DNA of 61,254 nt from Lachnospiraceae bacterium (lineage in GTDB: Bacteria; Bacillota; Clostridia; Lachnospirales; Lachnospiraceae): NCBI GenBank assembly GCA_910575475.1, contig CAJTGD010000034.1, positions 1 to 61,254 on the forward strand, written 5' to 3'. A program made the position numbers and the translations under genes. Below, in pieces: positions 37,245 to 46,397 of the stretch. A model generated the notes under the pieces. That model ran no database searches. It saw only the letters and a program-made list of their open reading frames with translations, and was not told the origin of the DNA. Position 1 is the first letter of the stretch. The number at the start of each line of letters is the position of its first letter.

Positions 37245-38687
37245 TTATTTTTCTTTCATTTCGCTCAGTTTTAACTGAATTTCCTTCATTTTTTCTCCAT
37301 CCAGTTCATAAAAATGAAGCGCGATCAGATTGATGATCCATCCTATATAGGGAATCCCGATAAATGTGATCATTGCTACCGCGAAAATCCCGCTGCTCAT
37401 GCTGTCGCCCGGCTGCGGCAATGCACTTGTATAGCCGATCACGGCCAGAGGGAATCCTACAATAGACGTAGCCAGTGAGGAAACCAGCTTATCTACAAAG
37501 GAAAAGATCGTTCCTATAATCCCAGGCGCATAGAACCCTGATTTGCATGTCTCATAATCCGTACAGTCCGCAATCATCGGAATCGCCATGCTGGAAGAAA
37601 CATTTCGGCATCCCATCGCCACACAATACAGAACTACAAATGCGATGGTCATAAAGTTCAGGCTGCTGAATGAGATCTCCGTGGGAGTTCCTAAGCAAAA
37701 TAGTATCAACAGGGCTCCATATGTAATCATACATCCAACCGTAAATACCTGCATCGTCTTTTTACTTCCGTGCCGCTTTGCATATTCTGTTCCCAACGAA
37801 ATAATCACAAGATTTGGCAGGATCGTTAATACTGACATCGTACCATTTAACGCATAGTTTCCGATAATAATACCAAAAATCATGATCGTAATAGAAGAAT
37901 TACCGGCACACTGCATCGCAAGCTTATCGGAAGCCGCGGAAGCGATCAACATCTGTAACGGCCTATTGCCTTTGATAATATTGAGATAATCTTTCAGTTT
38001 CAATTTTTCTGTGTTAGAGGGATCCCCCCAATTTTCCGGAATATCTCTGCTCCAGAGCGCCGCTAAGGACATACAGGTAAACACACCTGCCACTAATAAA
38101 GCGGTTATACAGAATTCCTGCATTGCCTGTACTGTAAATCCACCATATTTGGGCGCGATGTAATTGGATGTATATATGGGAATCAATGCAAATACAAACA
38201 GATTTCCGATCGCGTCGGCCCGGGTAACAATCGGCCGCTTCTCCTGGTCATTGGTAATACAGGTCTGCCCGGCTTTTGTACAGGCTGTCTGAAACGTATA
38301 TCCGATGATATAGATCAGATACATTACCACAAACAAAGGCATACGGGCGGCTTCCGGCATACCAGGAGCGACAAAGTACATCCCCAGTAAGCTGATCGCG
38401 ATCAATACATAACCGCAAAGGATCATGGGGCGGAATTTTCCGATCTTCATATTTGTACGGTCTATAATCACACCGATGATGGGGTCTGTAATGGCGTCAA
38501 AAGCCCGCATCCCCGTCAAAAAGCTGGAAATAAATACTACGCTGCTTCCGATCGCGCCAGTGTAAAGGTATGACACAAATACCATCAGCATCATGATAAT
38601 ATTTGTTGCGATATCATTCATCGGAAATAATATCAACTGCCACAATTTTGCTTCTTTTGCCGTTTTTTTCATTGTTGTTTCTTTCAT
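37245..38687 (-). CDS. GPH-family sugar:cation symporter
   Basis: 480 residues, twelve predicted helices, and GPH/MelB signatures (AFDAITDPIIGVIIDRT and GKFRPMIL). It starts behind AAAGGAGAG. First gene of the rhamnoside operon, it should import the oligosaccharide or glycoside hydrolysed inside the cell by GH78. An AraC regulator is divergently encoded 155 bp away. Confidence 0.88.
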   Translation of the reverse strand: MKETTMKKTAKEAKLWQLILFPMNDIATNIIMMLMVFVSYLYTGAIGSSVVFISSFLTGMRAFDAITDPIIGVIIDRTNMKIGKFRPMILCGYVLIAISLLGMYFVAPGMPEAARMPLFVVMYLIYIIGYTFQTACTKAGQTCITNDQEKRPIVTRADAIGNLFVFALIPIYTSNYIAPKYGGFTVQAMQEFCITALLVAGVFTCMSLAALWSRDIPENWGDPSNTEKLKLKDYLNIIKGNRPLQMLIASAASDKLAMQCAGNSSITIMIFGIIIGNYALNGTMSVLTILPNLVIISLGTEYAKRHGSKKTMQVFTVGCMITYGALLILFCLGTPTEISFSSLNFMTIAFVVLYCVAMGCRNVSSSMAIPMIADCTDYETCKSGFYAPGIIGTIFSFVDKLVSSLATSIVGFPLAVIGYTSALPQPGDSMSSGIFAVAMITFIGIPYIGWIINLIALHFYELDGEKMKEIQLKLSEMKEK

Positions 38688-38716
38688 GTTCTCTCTCCTT
38701 TTTTTATTGTAGGAAC

Positions 38717-38722
38717 ATTATA
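38717..38722 (-). promoter_or_regulatory. -10 box of the rhamnoside operon promoter
   Basis: TATAAT on the minus strand, about 30 bp before the transporter start. No good -35 is seen (TTCGAC at 16 bases is weak), which fits an activator-dependent promoter controlled by the divergent AraC protein. Confidence 0.5.
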
Positions 38723-38788
38723 TCAAACGGCATTCTGTGTCGAAATATCAAAAACAGATGAAAAGACTGACGAAATCACACATTGGCT

Positions 38789-38817
38789 TGACAATGCCCG
38801 GGGAACAAATTATACTA
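38789..38817 (+). promoter_or_regulatory. Sigma-A promoter of the AraC regulator gene
   Basis: TTGACA (38789-38794), 17 bases, TATACT (38812-38817); near-consensus. Followed by AAGGAGGG before ATG38843. Confidence 0.75.
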
Positions 38818-38842
38818 CCTCTACATAAGGAGGGAGCCAGCC

Positions 38843-39859
38843 ATGATGACTTATAAAGCACTGGATGATCATTTACGGAATTTAACACAGAAAGAACAGG
38901 AGTTTCGAGATCTGAAACGGAATAATAATGATTGGCATGAGTTGAAAACTACTTCCCATGACGGTATCGAGGCAGCCGTTTTAAATATTGAGCATTCCCC
39001 CTTTGTCCAGGAATATAACAGTAATCCAAACTTTCTGATCGCGCCTCATACAAGATTTTCTGTTGTCCCGGAACACTTTCATAGCTATGTAGAAATGAGC
39101 TATATTTATTCCGGTTCTGTCCAGCAGACGATCCACCGTACTCCCTGTGTCTTAAAAAAAGGACAGGTCTGCCTGATTGATACCGGAACCCCGCATGCCA
39201 TCGGGCTTACATCGGAAAATGATATCATGATCAATATCATGTTATCCAAAGATTACCTGTCCATTCCGTTTTTAAGCCGGATTTCTTCCGACAGTATTAT
39301 CGCGAATTTTTTTGCCAATGCGATCAGCAATGTAGCTTCACACAATAACTATATCATTTTCCATTCTGAAGGAAGCAGACGGATCCATCTTTATTTTAAA
39401 GAATTGTTATGCGAATATTTCAGTCCCTCCGCAAATACAAGACAGGTGATCGAAAGCTTGATGACATTGATCTTTTCAGAACTTCTCAATGTCTATGAGC
39501 ATGACGAATTTGTAAACCACGGCCACACATCGAATGCCCTGATCTTTCCGATCCTGCGCTATATTGAGTCGAACTATATGACCTGCAGCTTAAAATCGAC
39601 CGCCAGCTTTTTTAATCTGAATCCAAATTATCTCAGCTCATTATTGAAAAAGAATGTCGGAAAAACATATATGCAGCTTGTCACCAGTGAGAAGCTTGCA
39701 CATGCCGCGTATTTGCTGAAAAATACACAGCTTCCGATCTACGAGATCGCAAACAGCGTAGGATATGAAAATTTAAGCTTCTTTTTTGAGAAATTTCAGC
39801 AGCAGTATCATAAGACCCCAAAAGAGTTTCGTAATCATCAGATTTTTCCTGTAAAATAA
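38843..39859 (+). CDS. AraC-family regulator with cupin sensor domain
   Basis: 338 residues: an N-terminal cupin (PEHFHSYVEMSYIYSG, then LKKGQVCLIDTGTPH) for sugar binding, and a C-terminal double HTH (ASFFNLNPNYLSSLLKK, then YEIANSVGYENLSFF and KTPKEFR). It almost certainly activates the divergent transporter/rhamnosidase operon in response to rhamnose or a rhamnoside. Confidence 0.88.
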   Translation: MMTYKALDDHLRNLTQKEQEFRDLKRNNNDWHELKTTSHDGIEAAVLNIEHSPFVQEYNSNPNFLIAPHTRFSVVPEHFHSYVEMSYIYSGSVQQTIHRTPCVLKKGQVCLIDTGTPHAIGLTSENDIMINIMLSKDYLSIPFLSRISSDSIIANFFANAISNVASHNNYIIFHSEGSRRIHLYFKELLCEYFSPSANTRQVIESLMTLIFSELLNVYEHDEFVNHGHTSNALIFPILRYIESNYMTCSLKSTASFFNLNPNYLSSLLKKNVGKTYMQLVTSEKLAHAAYLLKNTQLPIYEIANSVGYENLSFFFEKFQQQYHKTPKEFRNHQIFPVK

Positions 39860-39869
39860 TGCTTGACTT

Positions 39870-40076
39870 TTATGTTTTTGTACTCACCATTCTTCCACAA
39901 TACATTTTTACAGTCCATGTCTCCGTTGCTGATGCAGATCCTGTCCGGCAGGCTCTGCCATATCGTTGTCCTGTATGTAGGGGATTACGTTCTTTAATGT
40001 CGGCAATCATGCCCGTCCTGTCCTGCTCCTCGAGCACACACATCAAATTGATTTCTTCCACTGTAAAAATATCCAT
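39870..40076 (-). pseudogene. Transposon-transfer assisting protein (TTRAP) remnant
   Basis: The first 28 or so residues (MDIFTVEEINLMCVLEEQ...) match the start of the ICE protein TTRAP. Then the matching sequence (NVIPYIQDNDMAE) continues in another frame, and the rest is decayed. ATG40076 has GGAGAGGGAG upstream. It marks this stretch as the worn end of a conjugative element. Confidence 0.6.
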
Positions 40077-40260
40077 AGCTTATATCTCCCTCTCCGATTT
40101 TTTTCTGTCCCCTTTTCCGGAACTTCCTTCTCCGACTTATCCCTCTGCCGGGTAACTGCCTTTTTCTCTGCCAGCTTTTCCTTTATGGAAATTCTGCCTG
40201 TCTGTTTTTCCTCCTGTTCTTTTAAAAGCAGTATAGCATAAAATCAGATTTTATACACAA
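40077..40260 (-). other. Lysine/glutamate-rich tail of a decayed ICE protein
   Basis: One minus-strand frame reads ISIKEKLAEKKAV, then KSEKEVPEKG, resembling the C-terminal tails of ICE-encoded DUF4316-like proteins. No start is visible. The rest of the interval up to 40376 holds the promoter and operator of the ABC genes. Confidence 0.35.
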
Positions 40261-40282
40261 CGGTAAGTTTTGAATCGCTTAC

Positions 40283-40313
40283 GTAAATCACGCAAAAAAC
40301 CTGCGTAATTTAC
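40283..40313 (+). promoter_or_regulatory. Inverted-repeat operator upstream of the BceAB-like genes
   Basis: GTAAATCACGCA (40283-40294) and TGCGTAATTTAC (40302-40313) are complementary with one mismatch. A TACAAT -10 box lies at 40339-40344 with no good -35 at 17 bp, so the repeat sits where an activator would bind. The NarL-type regulator at 44817 is the obvious candidate. Confidence 0.5.
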
Positions 40314-40376
40314 TCATTCTTTTTTACAGCCCCAAAATTACAATACTGTTATCAAAAGTAAAGGAGAATAAAAAAT

Positions 40377-41126
40377 ATGGCTACATTGTTAGAAGCGAAA
40401 AACGTAACAAAAATTTATGCAAAATCACAGCGCCCAAGCCTTAATAAAGTATCGTTCAGCGTAACGGACGGTGAATTTATTGCCATTATGGGGGCTTCCG
40501 GATCAGGAAAGACTACATTGCTTAATGTTCTTTCCACTATTGATACACCCACGAGCGGCAGCATTACAATAAACGGTGTCAATCTTAAAAATCTGACTGA
40601 TTCCAAAGCAGCAGATTTCCGCAGGGATAATCTGGGTTTTATTTTCCAAGAATATCTGCTGTTAGACAGCCTTACTATTTTTGAGAATATCGCTGTTCCA
40701 CTGACTTTACAGAAACTCCCACCGAAAAAAATAGAAAACATGATACGGAGCCTGGCAGAAGCATTTGGTATTGACGCACAGTTAGATAAATATCCAAGTG
40801 AGCTTTCAGGCGGGCAAAGGCAGCGTGCTTCTGCTCTAAGGGCTATTGTGAAACGTCCAAGCATTTTATTTGCTGATGAACCAACAGGGGCATTGGATTC
40901 AAGTTCCGCAACGGATTTGCTGAACACTCTAAAGGAATCAAATGAGAGCCTCCATACTACGATACTAATGGTCACACATGATGCTTATGCTGCAAGTTTT
41001 GCTGACCGCATCCTGATTTTTAAAGACGGCTGCATCATTCAGGAATTATTTAAGCAGAATGCTGACAGGCGTGCATTCTATGAATCCATTGCACGGGAAG
41101 TAACAAAACTAGACACAGAAAGGTAG
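40377..41126 (+). CDS. ABC transporter ATPase (BceA-like)
   Basis: 249 residues: Walker A GASGSGKTT (39-47), Q-loop FIFQEY, signature LSGGQ (143-147), Walker B ILFADEP (163-169). The GALD that follows is typical of the MacB/BceA subfamily. It pairs with the large FtsX-type permease 10 bp downstream to remove bacitracin-like or lantibiotic peptides from the membrane. It starts behind AAAGGAG. Confidence 0.92.
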   Translation: MATLLEAKNVTKIYAKSQRPSLNKVSFSVTDGEFIAIMGASGSGKTTLLNVLSTIDTPTSGSITINGVNLKNLTDSKAADFRRDNLGFIFQEYLLLDSLTIFENIAVPLTLQKLPPKKIENMIRSLAEAFGIDAQLDKYPSELSGGQRQRASALRAIVKRPSILFADEPTGALDSSSATDLLNTLKESNESLHTTILMVTHDAYAASFADRILIFKDGCIIQELFKQNADRRAFYESIAREVTKLDTER

Positions 41127-41136
41127 GAAATCATTC

Positions 41137-43143
41137 ATGAACCATTTATCTACGGCACTCAAAAACCTAAAAAGCAATTTTTCCTTTTATGCCCTTTATT
41201 TATTATCCATTTCCTTTGTGATTACTATTTTTTTTGCATTTACTTCATTTTCCATGAATAAAGTTATGCTCGAGAAAATATCAGGCGACGGGCGGGTAGA
41301 AACCATGTGCAACACGATTTCTATGTTCCTTATGGCATTTGTAATTTTTTATATGGCATATTCAAACCGTTTCTTCCTGCGCCGCCGCACAAAGGAATTA
41401 GGTATCTATGCATTATTGGGATATCGGAAATCCACGATACTGTCCTTGCTTACAGCAGAAAATCTGCTCTCCTGTTTCGGGGCTTTCGTGATTGGAATCC
41501 TTTTGGGCGCTCTGTTTCACAAAAGCATTGTGTTTGGCATTACAAAATTACTGGGCTTGACAATCAACAATTCAGAGATTCCGTTTTTTAACCTGAATGC
41601 CATGGTAAAGACTGCATGTTTTGTTTTTGCCATTATCATCATATTATCACTGTCCAACAGCAGATTTCTTTTTAAATCTTCCCTTATGGATTTAGTGCGG
41701 TTTGAAAAAAGTGCGGAAAAGCGGACAAAGTTCCATGCCGTTCCTTCCATAATCGGGTTCGTATCTGTCATTTTGGGATACGGTATTGCTCTTGACATCC
41801 TACGGGGCGAAAAATCTGTCTGGTTTTCAGTCGGGTTTTATGCTGTTGGAATACTTACATTTACACTCATTCTTTTAGGAACAGTGCTTTTTATTGCATC
41901 ATTTCTCCCTTATGTCGTACAGACTGGCAAGAAAAATAAGAAGAAATTTTATACGGAAACAAGAATCATTACTTCACCGGGTTTTATATACCGGATGCGC
42001 TCCAATTCAAAAACGCTGATTATGCTCACATTACTGTCAGCCGCAACTTTAACTGTTTCAAGTGCTATGGCTCTCTCCCTGTATTATCCGATTGCAGCAG
42101 TATCCCGCATTGCGCCGTCAGAAATCGAGTGTCGTATTGAAAAGGAAAGTGATCTGTCCGCAATCATGGAGATAGTGAACAACTATTCATCCGAAGGTGA
42201 TATTACATTCCTACAGACCGATATTTATAAAGTTACTTCTACTGCCGGGCAGCTTCCCATGGAATATAGTGTCGGAACTTCCAGGGGAGATGCTGACAAC
42301 GAAAAAATCCTTCGGAATGCAGGTTTTGAATGTATCTCATATTCTGACTATACCGCCATTCTGAAAGCGCAAGGGCGGCAAAAGGCTTTGGAACAATTTA
42401 CAGCACTAAACAACAATGAATGTATCTTTGTAAGATACCAGCCGGCTTCCGGCAAGGACGAAACAGGCAGCACTTATCCACTGCTTATAAACAATACTGA
42501 AATACCTGTCACTGTGATTATGACCACATTAGATAATCCTATTTCTTTTGCGAACAGTGTTGGTACTTTAATTGTAAGTGACAATCTATACAAAATGTTA
42601 TCTGAAAATGCTACTCCCGAAACGAAAGTCTTAAGTATAAATGGACGTTCCATAACAGGTAACGAGGATTTGTTTCAAGACCTATCTGCATATTTGGATA
42701 AAAGCCCTTACCTGCAGGGCAATTCCCACAGGATACATGAAGTGGTTTCCCTGAGCAGTTCCACCTTTCTGCTGATAGGCTTTCTTGTGGTATTATTCTT
42801 TATAGCAACAGGCAGCATTCTGTATTTTAATAACATTTCGGCTATTGCCGATTCAAAATCCGATTACGATATCCTCATAAAAATGGGATATACAAACAGG
42901 AAGATAAAAAAAATCATCAGGAAGCAGGCAATCACATTTTTTAGCATTCCGTTTCTGTTCGGATTGGCAGACTGTATCTTTGCCACATTAGTATATAAAA
43001 CAGAACTTATGCAGAACCTTTTGGCGAACAGCATTGTTTTATACACCCCTACGATATTAGCCATTGTTCTAACACTGATAATTTATCTGATTTATTACTA
43101 TATGACTGTCCATACCTGCTGTAAAATGATTTTTAGAAAATAA
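41137..43143 (+). CDS. BceB-like FtsX-type ABC permease
   Basis: 668 residues with ten hydrophobic segments: 1-4 in the first third, with RRRTKELGIYALLGYRK after the second, and a large extracellular domain (about 310-540) between helices 8 and 9. A second KMGYTNRKIKKIIRKQ loop precedes the last helices. This is the BceB layout, where the big loop senses the peptide. It completes the exporter with the ATPase upstream. Confidence 0.9.
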   Translation: MNHLSTALKNLKSNFSFYALYLLSISFVITIFFAFTSFSMNKVMLEKISGDGRVETMCNTISMFLMAFVIFYMAYSNRFFLRRRTKELGIYALLGYRKSTILSLLTAENLLSCFGAFVIGILLGALFHKSIVFGITKLLGLTINNSEIPFFNLNAMVKTACFVFAIIIILSLSNSRFLFKSSLMDLVRFEKSAEKRTKFHAVPSIIGFVSVILGYGIALDILRGEKSVWFSVGFYAVGILTFTLILLGTVLFIASFLPYVVQTGKKNKKKFYTETRIITSPGFIYRMRSNSKTLIMLTLLSAATLTVSSAMALSLYYPIAAVSRIAPSEIECRIEKESDLSAIMEIVNNYSSEGDITFLQTDIYKVTSTAGQLPMEYSVGTSRGDADNEKILRNAGFECISYSDYTAILKAQGRQKALEQFTALNNNECIFVRYQPASGKDETGSTYPLLINNTEIPVTVIMTTLDNPISFANSVGTLIVSDNLYKMLSENATPETKVLSINGRSITGNEDLFQDLSAYLDKSPYLQGNSHRIHEVVSLSSSTFLLIGFLVVLFFIATGSILYFNNISAIADSKSDYDILIKMGYTNRKIKKIIRKQAITFFSIPFLFGLADCIFATLVYKTELMQNLLANSIVLYTPTILAIVLTLIIYLIYYYMTVHTCCKMIFRK

Positions 43144-43149
43144 AGACTA

Positions 43150-43188
43150 TGCGAAAATGCCGCCTCTTTATCATCCGGCATTTTCGCA
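43150..43188 (+). terminator. Strong hairpin after the permease gene
   Basis: TGCGAAAATGCCG and CGGCATTTTCGCA form a perfect 13-bp stem with a 13-base loop just after the stop codon. There is no clear T tract, so it may slow rather than end transcription, or protect the message. Confidence 0.5.
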
Positions 43189-43228
43189 CGCTATATGCAA
43201 GGCTATCGGAATCATGTAAAAATTTTAG

Positions 43229-43256
43229 TTGTATGCACACAGATAAATGATATAAT
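43229..43256 (+). promoter_or_regulatory. Promoter of the two-component genes
   Basis: TTGTAT (43229-43234), 16 bases, TATAAT (43251-43256), 27 bp before ATG43283. It separates control of the kinase/regulator pair from the exporter genes. Confidence 0.6.
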
Positions 43257-43282
43257 TTAGGCATGGATAAGGGGGCAATAAT

Positions 43283-44848
43283 ATGAAGCGTATTATCTTT
43301 AAGCTTTTGCTTTTTATAAACTCTACCCTGCTTATAATATATATGGGGCTGGAAATAAATATTCAGATGCCGTGCAGCATCAGCAAAATCGTATCATTAT
43401 TCCTGTCGTCATTGATGTTGATAGACGCTACTTATGTGAGTTCCTGCAACATCAGAGATAATAAAGCGCTCTCTTTGTTTTGCGGTCTGCTGGCATTAGA
43501 CGGTTGGTATATGCTTCTTTCCGTTTCGGACAACGCTGCAGCAGATATTGTTTTTTATGCATTAAGTCCAGTTATATGGTGCATTTTCATAAATTTCATA
43601 CTCATGTTTTTATTTCAGGGGAGCGGTTATAAATTCAAAAAAGCAGCAAATCTCTGCCTGACCGGAACCTGTATCTGCTCCCTTGTCGGCATTTTAATAT
43701 CAGATAATGTGTTTGCATTGCTGTATGACATCCAGTTTTTGCTAAGCTGGCTTTGCTTCGTTTTTGTTGTCGCTTACCATAGAAAAAGAACTGCTTTTGT
43801 CCTTAAAGCAGAATGGAAATCCATTCTGTCCTCTCTTGTGGTAATCATCATTTTATTCATTGCATACTGTCTTACCACAATGGGAATAAAAGGAAATCTT
43901 TCAAACTTTGGAGTGTATATCCCTGTCCTGCTGTTCTCCATGAGTATTCATAGTATTATACTGAAAGAGCATCACAGTTTTCCATTATCTGCCATATTCA
44001 GCAGATTCCAGTTAATGCTGATCCTGCTTTTCGGTGTTGCCGTTTGTGCTCTGATCACAATGACTCTGGGGATCGGCTGGTTATCCTTCCTTCTTATGTT
44101 GGACGCCATGTTTGTATTTATCTATGTCTGCAATATCATACTGGATTTTAATTTAAGGCAGGGAAAAGGCAACATGGTTATGGAAAGCAAATACAATGCA
44201 GCATTAGCACAGTTACAGCAGGAAGAGCGGATAAATCTTGAATTTTCAAATTTTCTTCATGATAATATACTTCAAGACCTGCTTTCCATAAAAAATATGA
44301 TGCATAAATCAGCAAGACCTGATATACAGAAAATAATCACAGAAACCCTTGATAGTATGAATATCTATATCCGTGAGCAGATGCAGAATTATCATCCTGT
44401 ATTACTGTCAAAACTTACCATAAAAGAAAATTATCAGAATTTGCTTGCATATATTGCACAGTTGTTTCCTGAACGCCATGTCGGCATTGTTTTTAACTGT
44501 CCGGACTCTTTATTTCTAGTTCCGCCTTATGATATTTTCATATACCGGCTTATGAAAGAACTCGTCACGAATGTTTACAAACACTCTACCGGAGAAAAAG
44601 CATGGATAACACTTACACAGGATAATGGAATGATCGTATTATGCGTAAAGGATAATGGGAGTGCTGATACCGACAGCCTCACCTCTGTAGACTCATCAAA
44701 GCACAGAGGTCTTGCATTAAGCACCGACCGTGTTCATAGCATGGACGGCACTGTAAGTATAACCCAAAATTTCCCACATGGAATCTGCGTCTGTATCAGC
44801 CTGCCAATGAAAGGAGATGCTTCTTATCAATATTTTATTAGTCGATGA
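43283..44848 (+). CDS. NarL-type (HisKA_3) membrane sensor kinase
   Basis: 521 residues. The first 285 form about eight membrane helices without a large outside domain. A HisKA_3 box (FSNFLHDNILQDLLSIK) and a C-terminal HATPase (KELVTNVYKHS, VKDNGSADT, GLALS) follow. Multi-helix kinases of this kind sense peptides or membrane state. Its end overlaps the response regulator gene by 32 bases. It likely controls the BceAB-like exporter. Confidence 0.85.
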   Translation: MKRIIFKLLLFINSTLLIIYMGLEINIQMPCSISKIVSLFLSSLMLIDATYVSSCNIRDNKALSLFCGLLALDGWYMLLSVSDNAAADIVFYALSPVIWCIFINFILMFLFQGSGYKFKKAANLCLTGTCICSLVGILISDNVFALLYDIQFLLSWLCFVFVVAYHRKRTAFVLKAEWKSILSSLVVIIILFIAYCLTTMGIKGNLSNFGVYIPVLLFSMSIHSIILKEHHSFPLSAIFSRFQLMLILLFGVAVCALITMTLGIGWLSFLLMLDAMFVFIYVCNIILDFNLRQGKGNMVMESKYNAALAQLQQEERINLEFSNFLHDNILQDLLSIKNMMHKSARPDIQKIITETLDSMNIYIREQMQNYHPVLLSKLTIKENYQNLLAYIAQLFPERHVGIVFNCPDSLFLVPPYDIFIYRLMKELVTNVYKHSTGEKAWITLTQDNGMIVLCVKDNGSADTDSLTSVDSSKHRGLALSTDRVHSMDGTVSITQNFPHGICVCISLPMKGDASYQYFISR

Positions 44849-45431
44849 CCACGTTCTATTTTCCAAAAGTCTGGAAATTGCATTATCAGACTACCCGGAA
44901 ATAAAAACCTTTAAAAGTATCAATGATATTTCCCTGTTGGATAAATTCATTGAAGAAGATGCCCCTGACATCCTTCTTATGGATATCAATTTAAAAAATA
45001 TAGCATCTGAAGACGGTCTGGAATTAGCAAAGCGGATATTATACAATCATCCAGAGCAAAAAATTGTTATCCTGTCCGGATACGATCTTCCGGTATACCG
45101 CAACGAAGCTAAAAAAATCGGGGCAAAAGGATTTATCAACAAAAATACAGAACCAGAAATGCTGATAGCTTTTCTTTCACAGATAATGCAGGGAAAATTT
45201 ATCTTCAACGGTTCAATTCCATTTTTAGAAGAATTAACTGACTGTGAAAAACAGATTTTGCAACTTATAGCAGACGGCAGAAAGAGGAAAGAGATTGCAG
45301 CCACGCTTTATATCAGCGAGCGTACCCTCTCCAATCATTTACAACATATATTTGAAAAACTTGATGTTTCCTCCTCTGTCGAAGCTGTAACCAAGGCGAT
45401 TCAATTAGGATACATCCCGCCAATTTGTTAA
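44817..45431 (+). CDS. LuxR/NarL-family response regulator
   Basis: About 204 residues: a receiver with Asp56 (LLMDIN) and a C-terminal LuxR HTH (LTDCEKQILQLIADG..., then ISERTLSNHLQHIFEKL). The start is unclear. ATG44817 lies directly on the AAAGGAG site with no spacing, and no other ATG/GTG/TTG with a better position was found, so a rare start codon a few bases on is possible. It probably binds the 40283-40313 repeat. Confidence 0.88.
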   Translation: MLLINILLVDDHVLFSKSLEIALSDYPEIKTFKSINDISLLDKFIEEDAPDILLMDINLKNIASEDGLELAKRILYNHPEQKIVILSGYDLPVYRNEAKKIGAKGFINKNTEPEMLIAFLSQIMQGKFIFNGSIPFLEELTDCEKQILQLIADGRKRKEIAATLYISERTLSNHLQHIFEKLDVSSSVEAVTKAIQLGYIPPIC

Positions 45432-45523
45432 TTTCACATCAACTTTACAACAGTCCATCATCTGACGAACTGCCAGCGTGGAAAAAGGATAAAGACCTTC
45501 TTGATTGGTTGAAATCTTTGTAA
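45432..45523 (+). other. Possible C-terminal tail of a lost recombinase gene
   Basis: After the regulator stop one frame reads SSDELPAWKKDKDLLDWLKSL and ends at TAA 45521-45523, immediately before the 13-bp inverted repeat. Tails with this pattern end some transposon-borne tyrosine recombinases. No start or body is present, and the match is from memory. Confidence 0.3.
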
Positions 45524-45536
45524 GGGTTTACCCCTG

Positions 45537-45605
45537 ATTATGCAAAGTTCAAAAGAGCCTATACCCTATAAAATCAGCAAAAGTGTAGGCTCAACTTTGC
45601 ATAAT
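45537..45605. repeat. 69-bp element end with 13-bp perfect inverted repeats
   Basis: ATTATGCAAAGTT (45537-45549) and AACTTTGCATAAT (45593-45605) are exact inverted copies. GAGCC/GGCTC sit just inside them. It adjoins the point where a parA gene is interrupted, so it is probably the end or recombination site of the inserted element. Confidence 0.6.
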
Positions 45606-45608
45606 AAC

Positions 45609-45671
45609 TTACTTTTCATAACCCACGCCGCCCTTCTGATTGCATATCGCTATGGTTTTACAGTTTGACAT
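45609..45671 (-). pseudogene. parA: parA stub, cut inside the Walker A motif
   Basis: ATG45671 with AAAGGAGG reads MSNCKTIAICNQKGGVG, the unmistakable start of an ICE/plasmid ParA (deviant Walker A KGGVGKT), then YEK and a stop. The element ending at 45605 replaced everything after KGGVG. Only 20 codons remain. Confidence 0.8.
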
Positions 45672-46217
45672 CTTGCGCTTTTCCTCCTTTCGCTGTATTC
45701 ATAACCGCCTTTTATAAAGTCGGCTATGTATCAGCCGCAGTATTTGTTCTCAACGCCCCCTGCGGAAAGCGATTTGCTTTGTACGGGAAGCACTAAGGCT
45801 ACGGTGAGCTGCACCGTATCATAGGAATTTCACCTCTGCCGGGTTCTCCGCCAGCCCCATAGGGAAGTATCATTATCATTCTGACTGTCATTGCCAACCC
45901 CGGTAGCAGTCCGAGTTTCAGGACGGGAGTTCTCGCTTGCTCTCATAAAAGAGAGGTTATGGCGTACCCTTCTTCGGGCTATCATCAGAAATAAAGTCCT
46001 TAGTGCCTGTATATTCAGTTGTCAAAATGCAGCGAAGGGAGGCACTCCGTTTAGGAGTGGTTTTTTAACCCCTTCACCTATTTGGAATTGAAAGCCGAAA
46101 TGACAACCTATTTTCAGAAAAAAACTTGAAAAAATTTTTTTGATTTCTGATTTTTACTCTTAAACGCAAAAAATCCGCCTGCTTCCCAAACGGAAAACAG
46201 GCGGATTGACTTTTTAT
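45672..46217. other. Non-coding ICE leader region with a terminator
   Basis: No supported gene. This is the conserved-looking stretch upstream of parA, rich in short hairpins. CACTCC/GGAGTG (46043-46059) followed by six T (46061-46066) is a plus-strand terminator. A hairpin with GCCTGC/GCAGGC arms lies near 46170-46205. Confidence 0.45.
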
Positions 46218-46397
46218 TTATATATAACGAACTGTTATGTGTTTTTTACGAGCCTTCGACAGCTTAATTAGAATATCATCAACAGCGTCCGTGTATCTGC
46301 CCTGCTCTATCAAACTGTTTTTCAGGCTAATCAGCGACTGAATAACCCTGCTGTATTCGCTGTCATCAAGATACAGATGATATTTTGCTTCTTTCAT
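46218..46397 (-). CDS. Small conserved ICE protein, 59 residues
   Basis: MKEAKYHLYLDDSEYSRVIQ..., then QGRYTDAVDDILIKLSKA. Similar short proteins recur in Clostridial conjugative elements, but I know no function. The fold looks like a helical pair after a beta-start, as in small antitoxin-like or RHH proteins. It starts right after the stop of the zinc-ribbon gene, with a GGAG site inside that gene's end. Confidence 0.65.
   Translation of the reverse strand: MKEAKYHLYLDDSEYSRVIQSLISLKNSLIEQGRYTDAVDDILIKLSKARKKHITVRYI

Noticed and set aside
39859..40155. Plus-strand frame following the AraC gene
   Set aside because: It is antisense to the TTRAP remnant and has no start signal.
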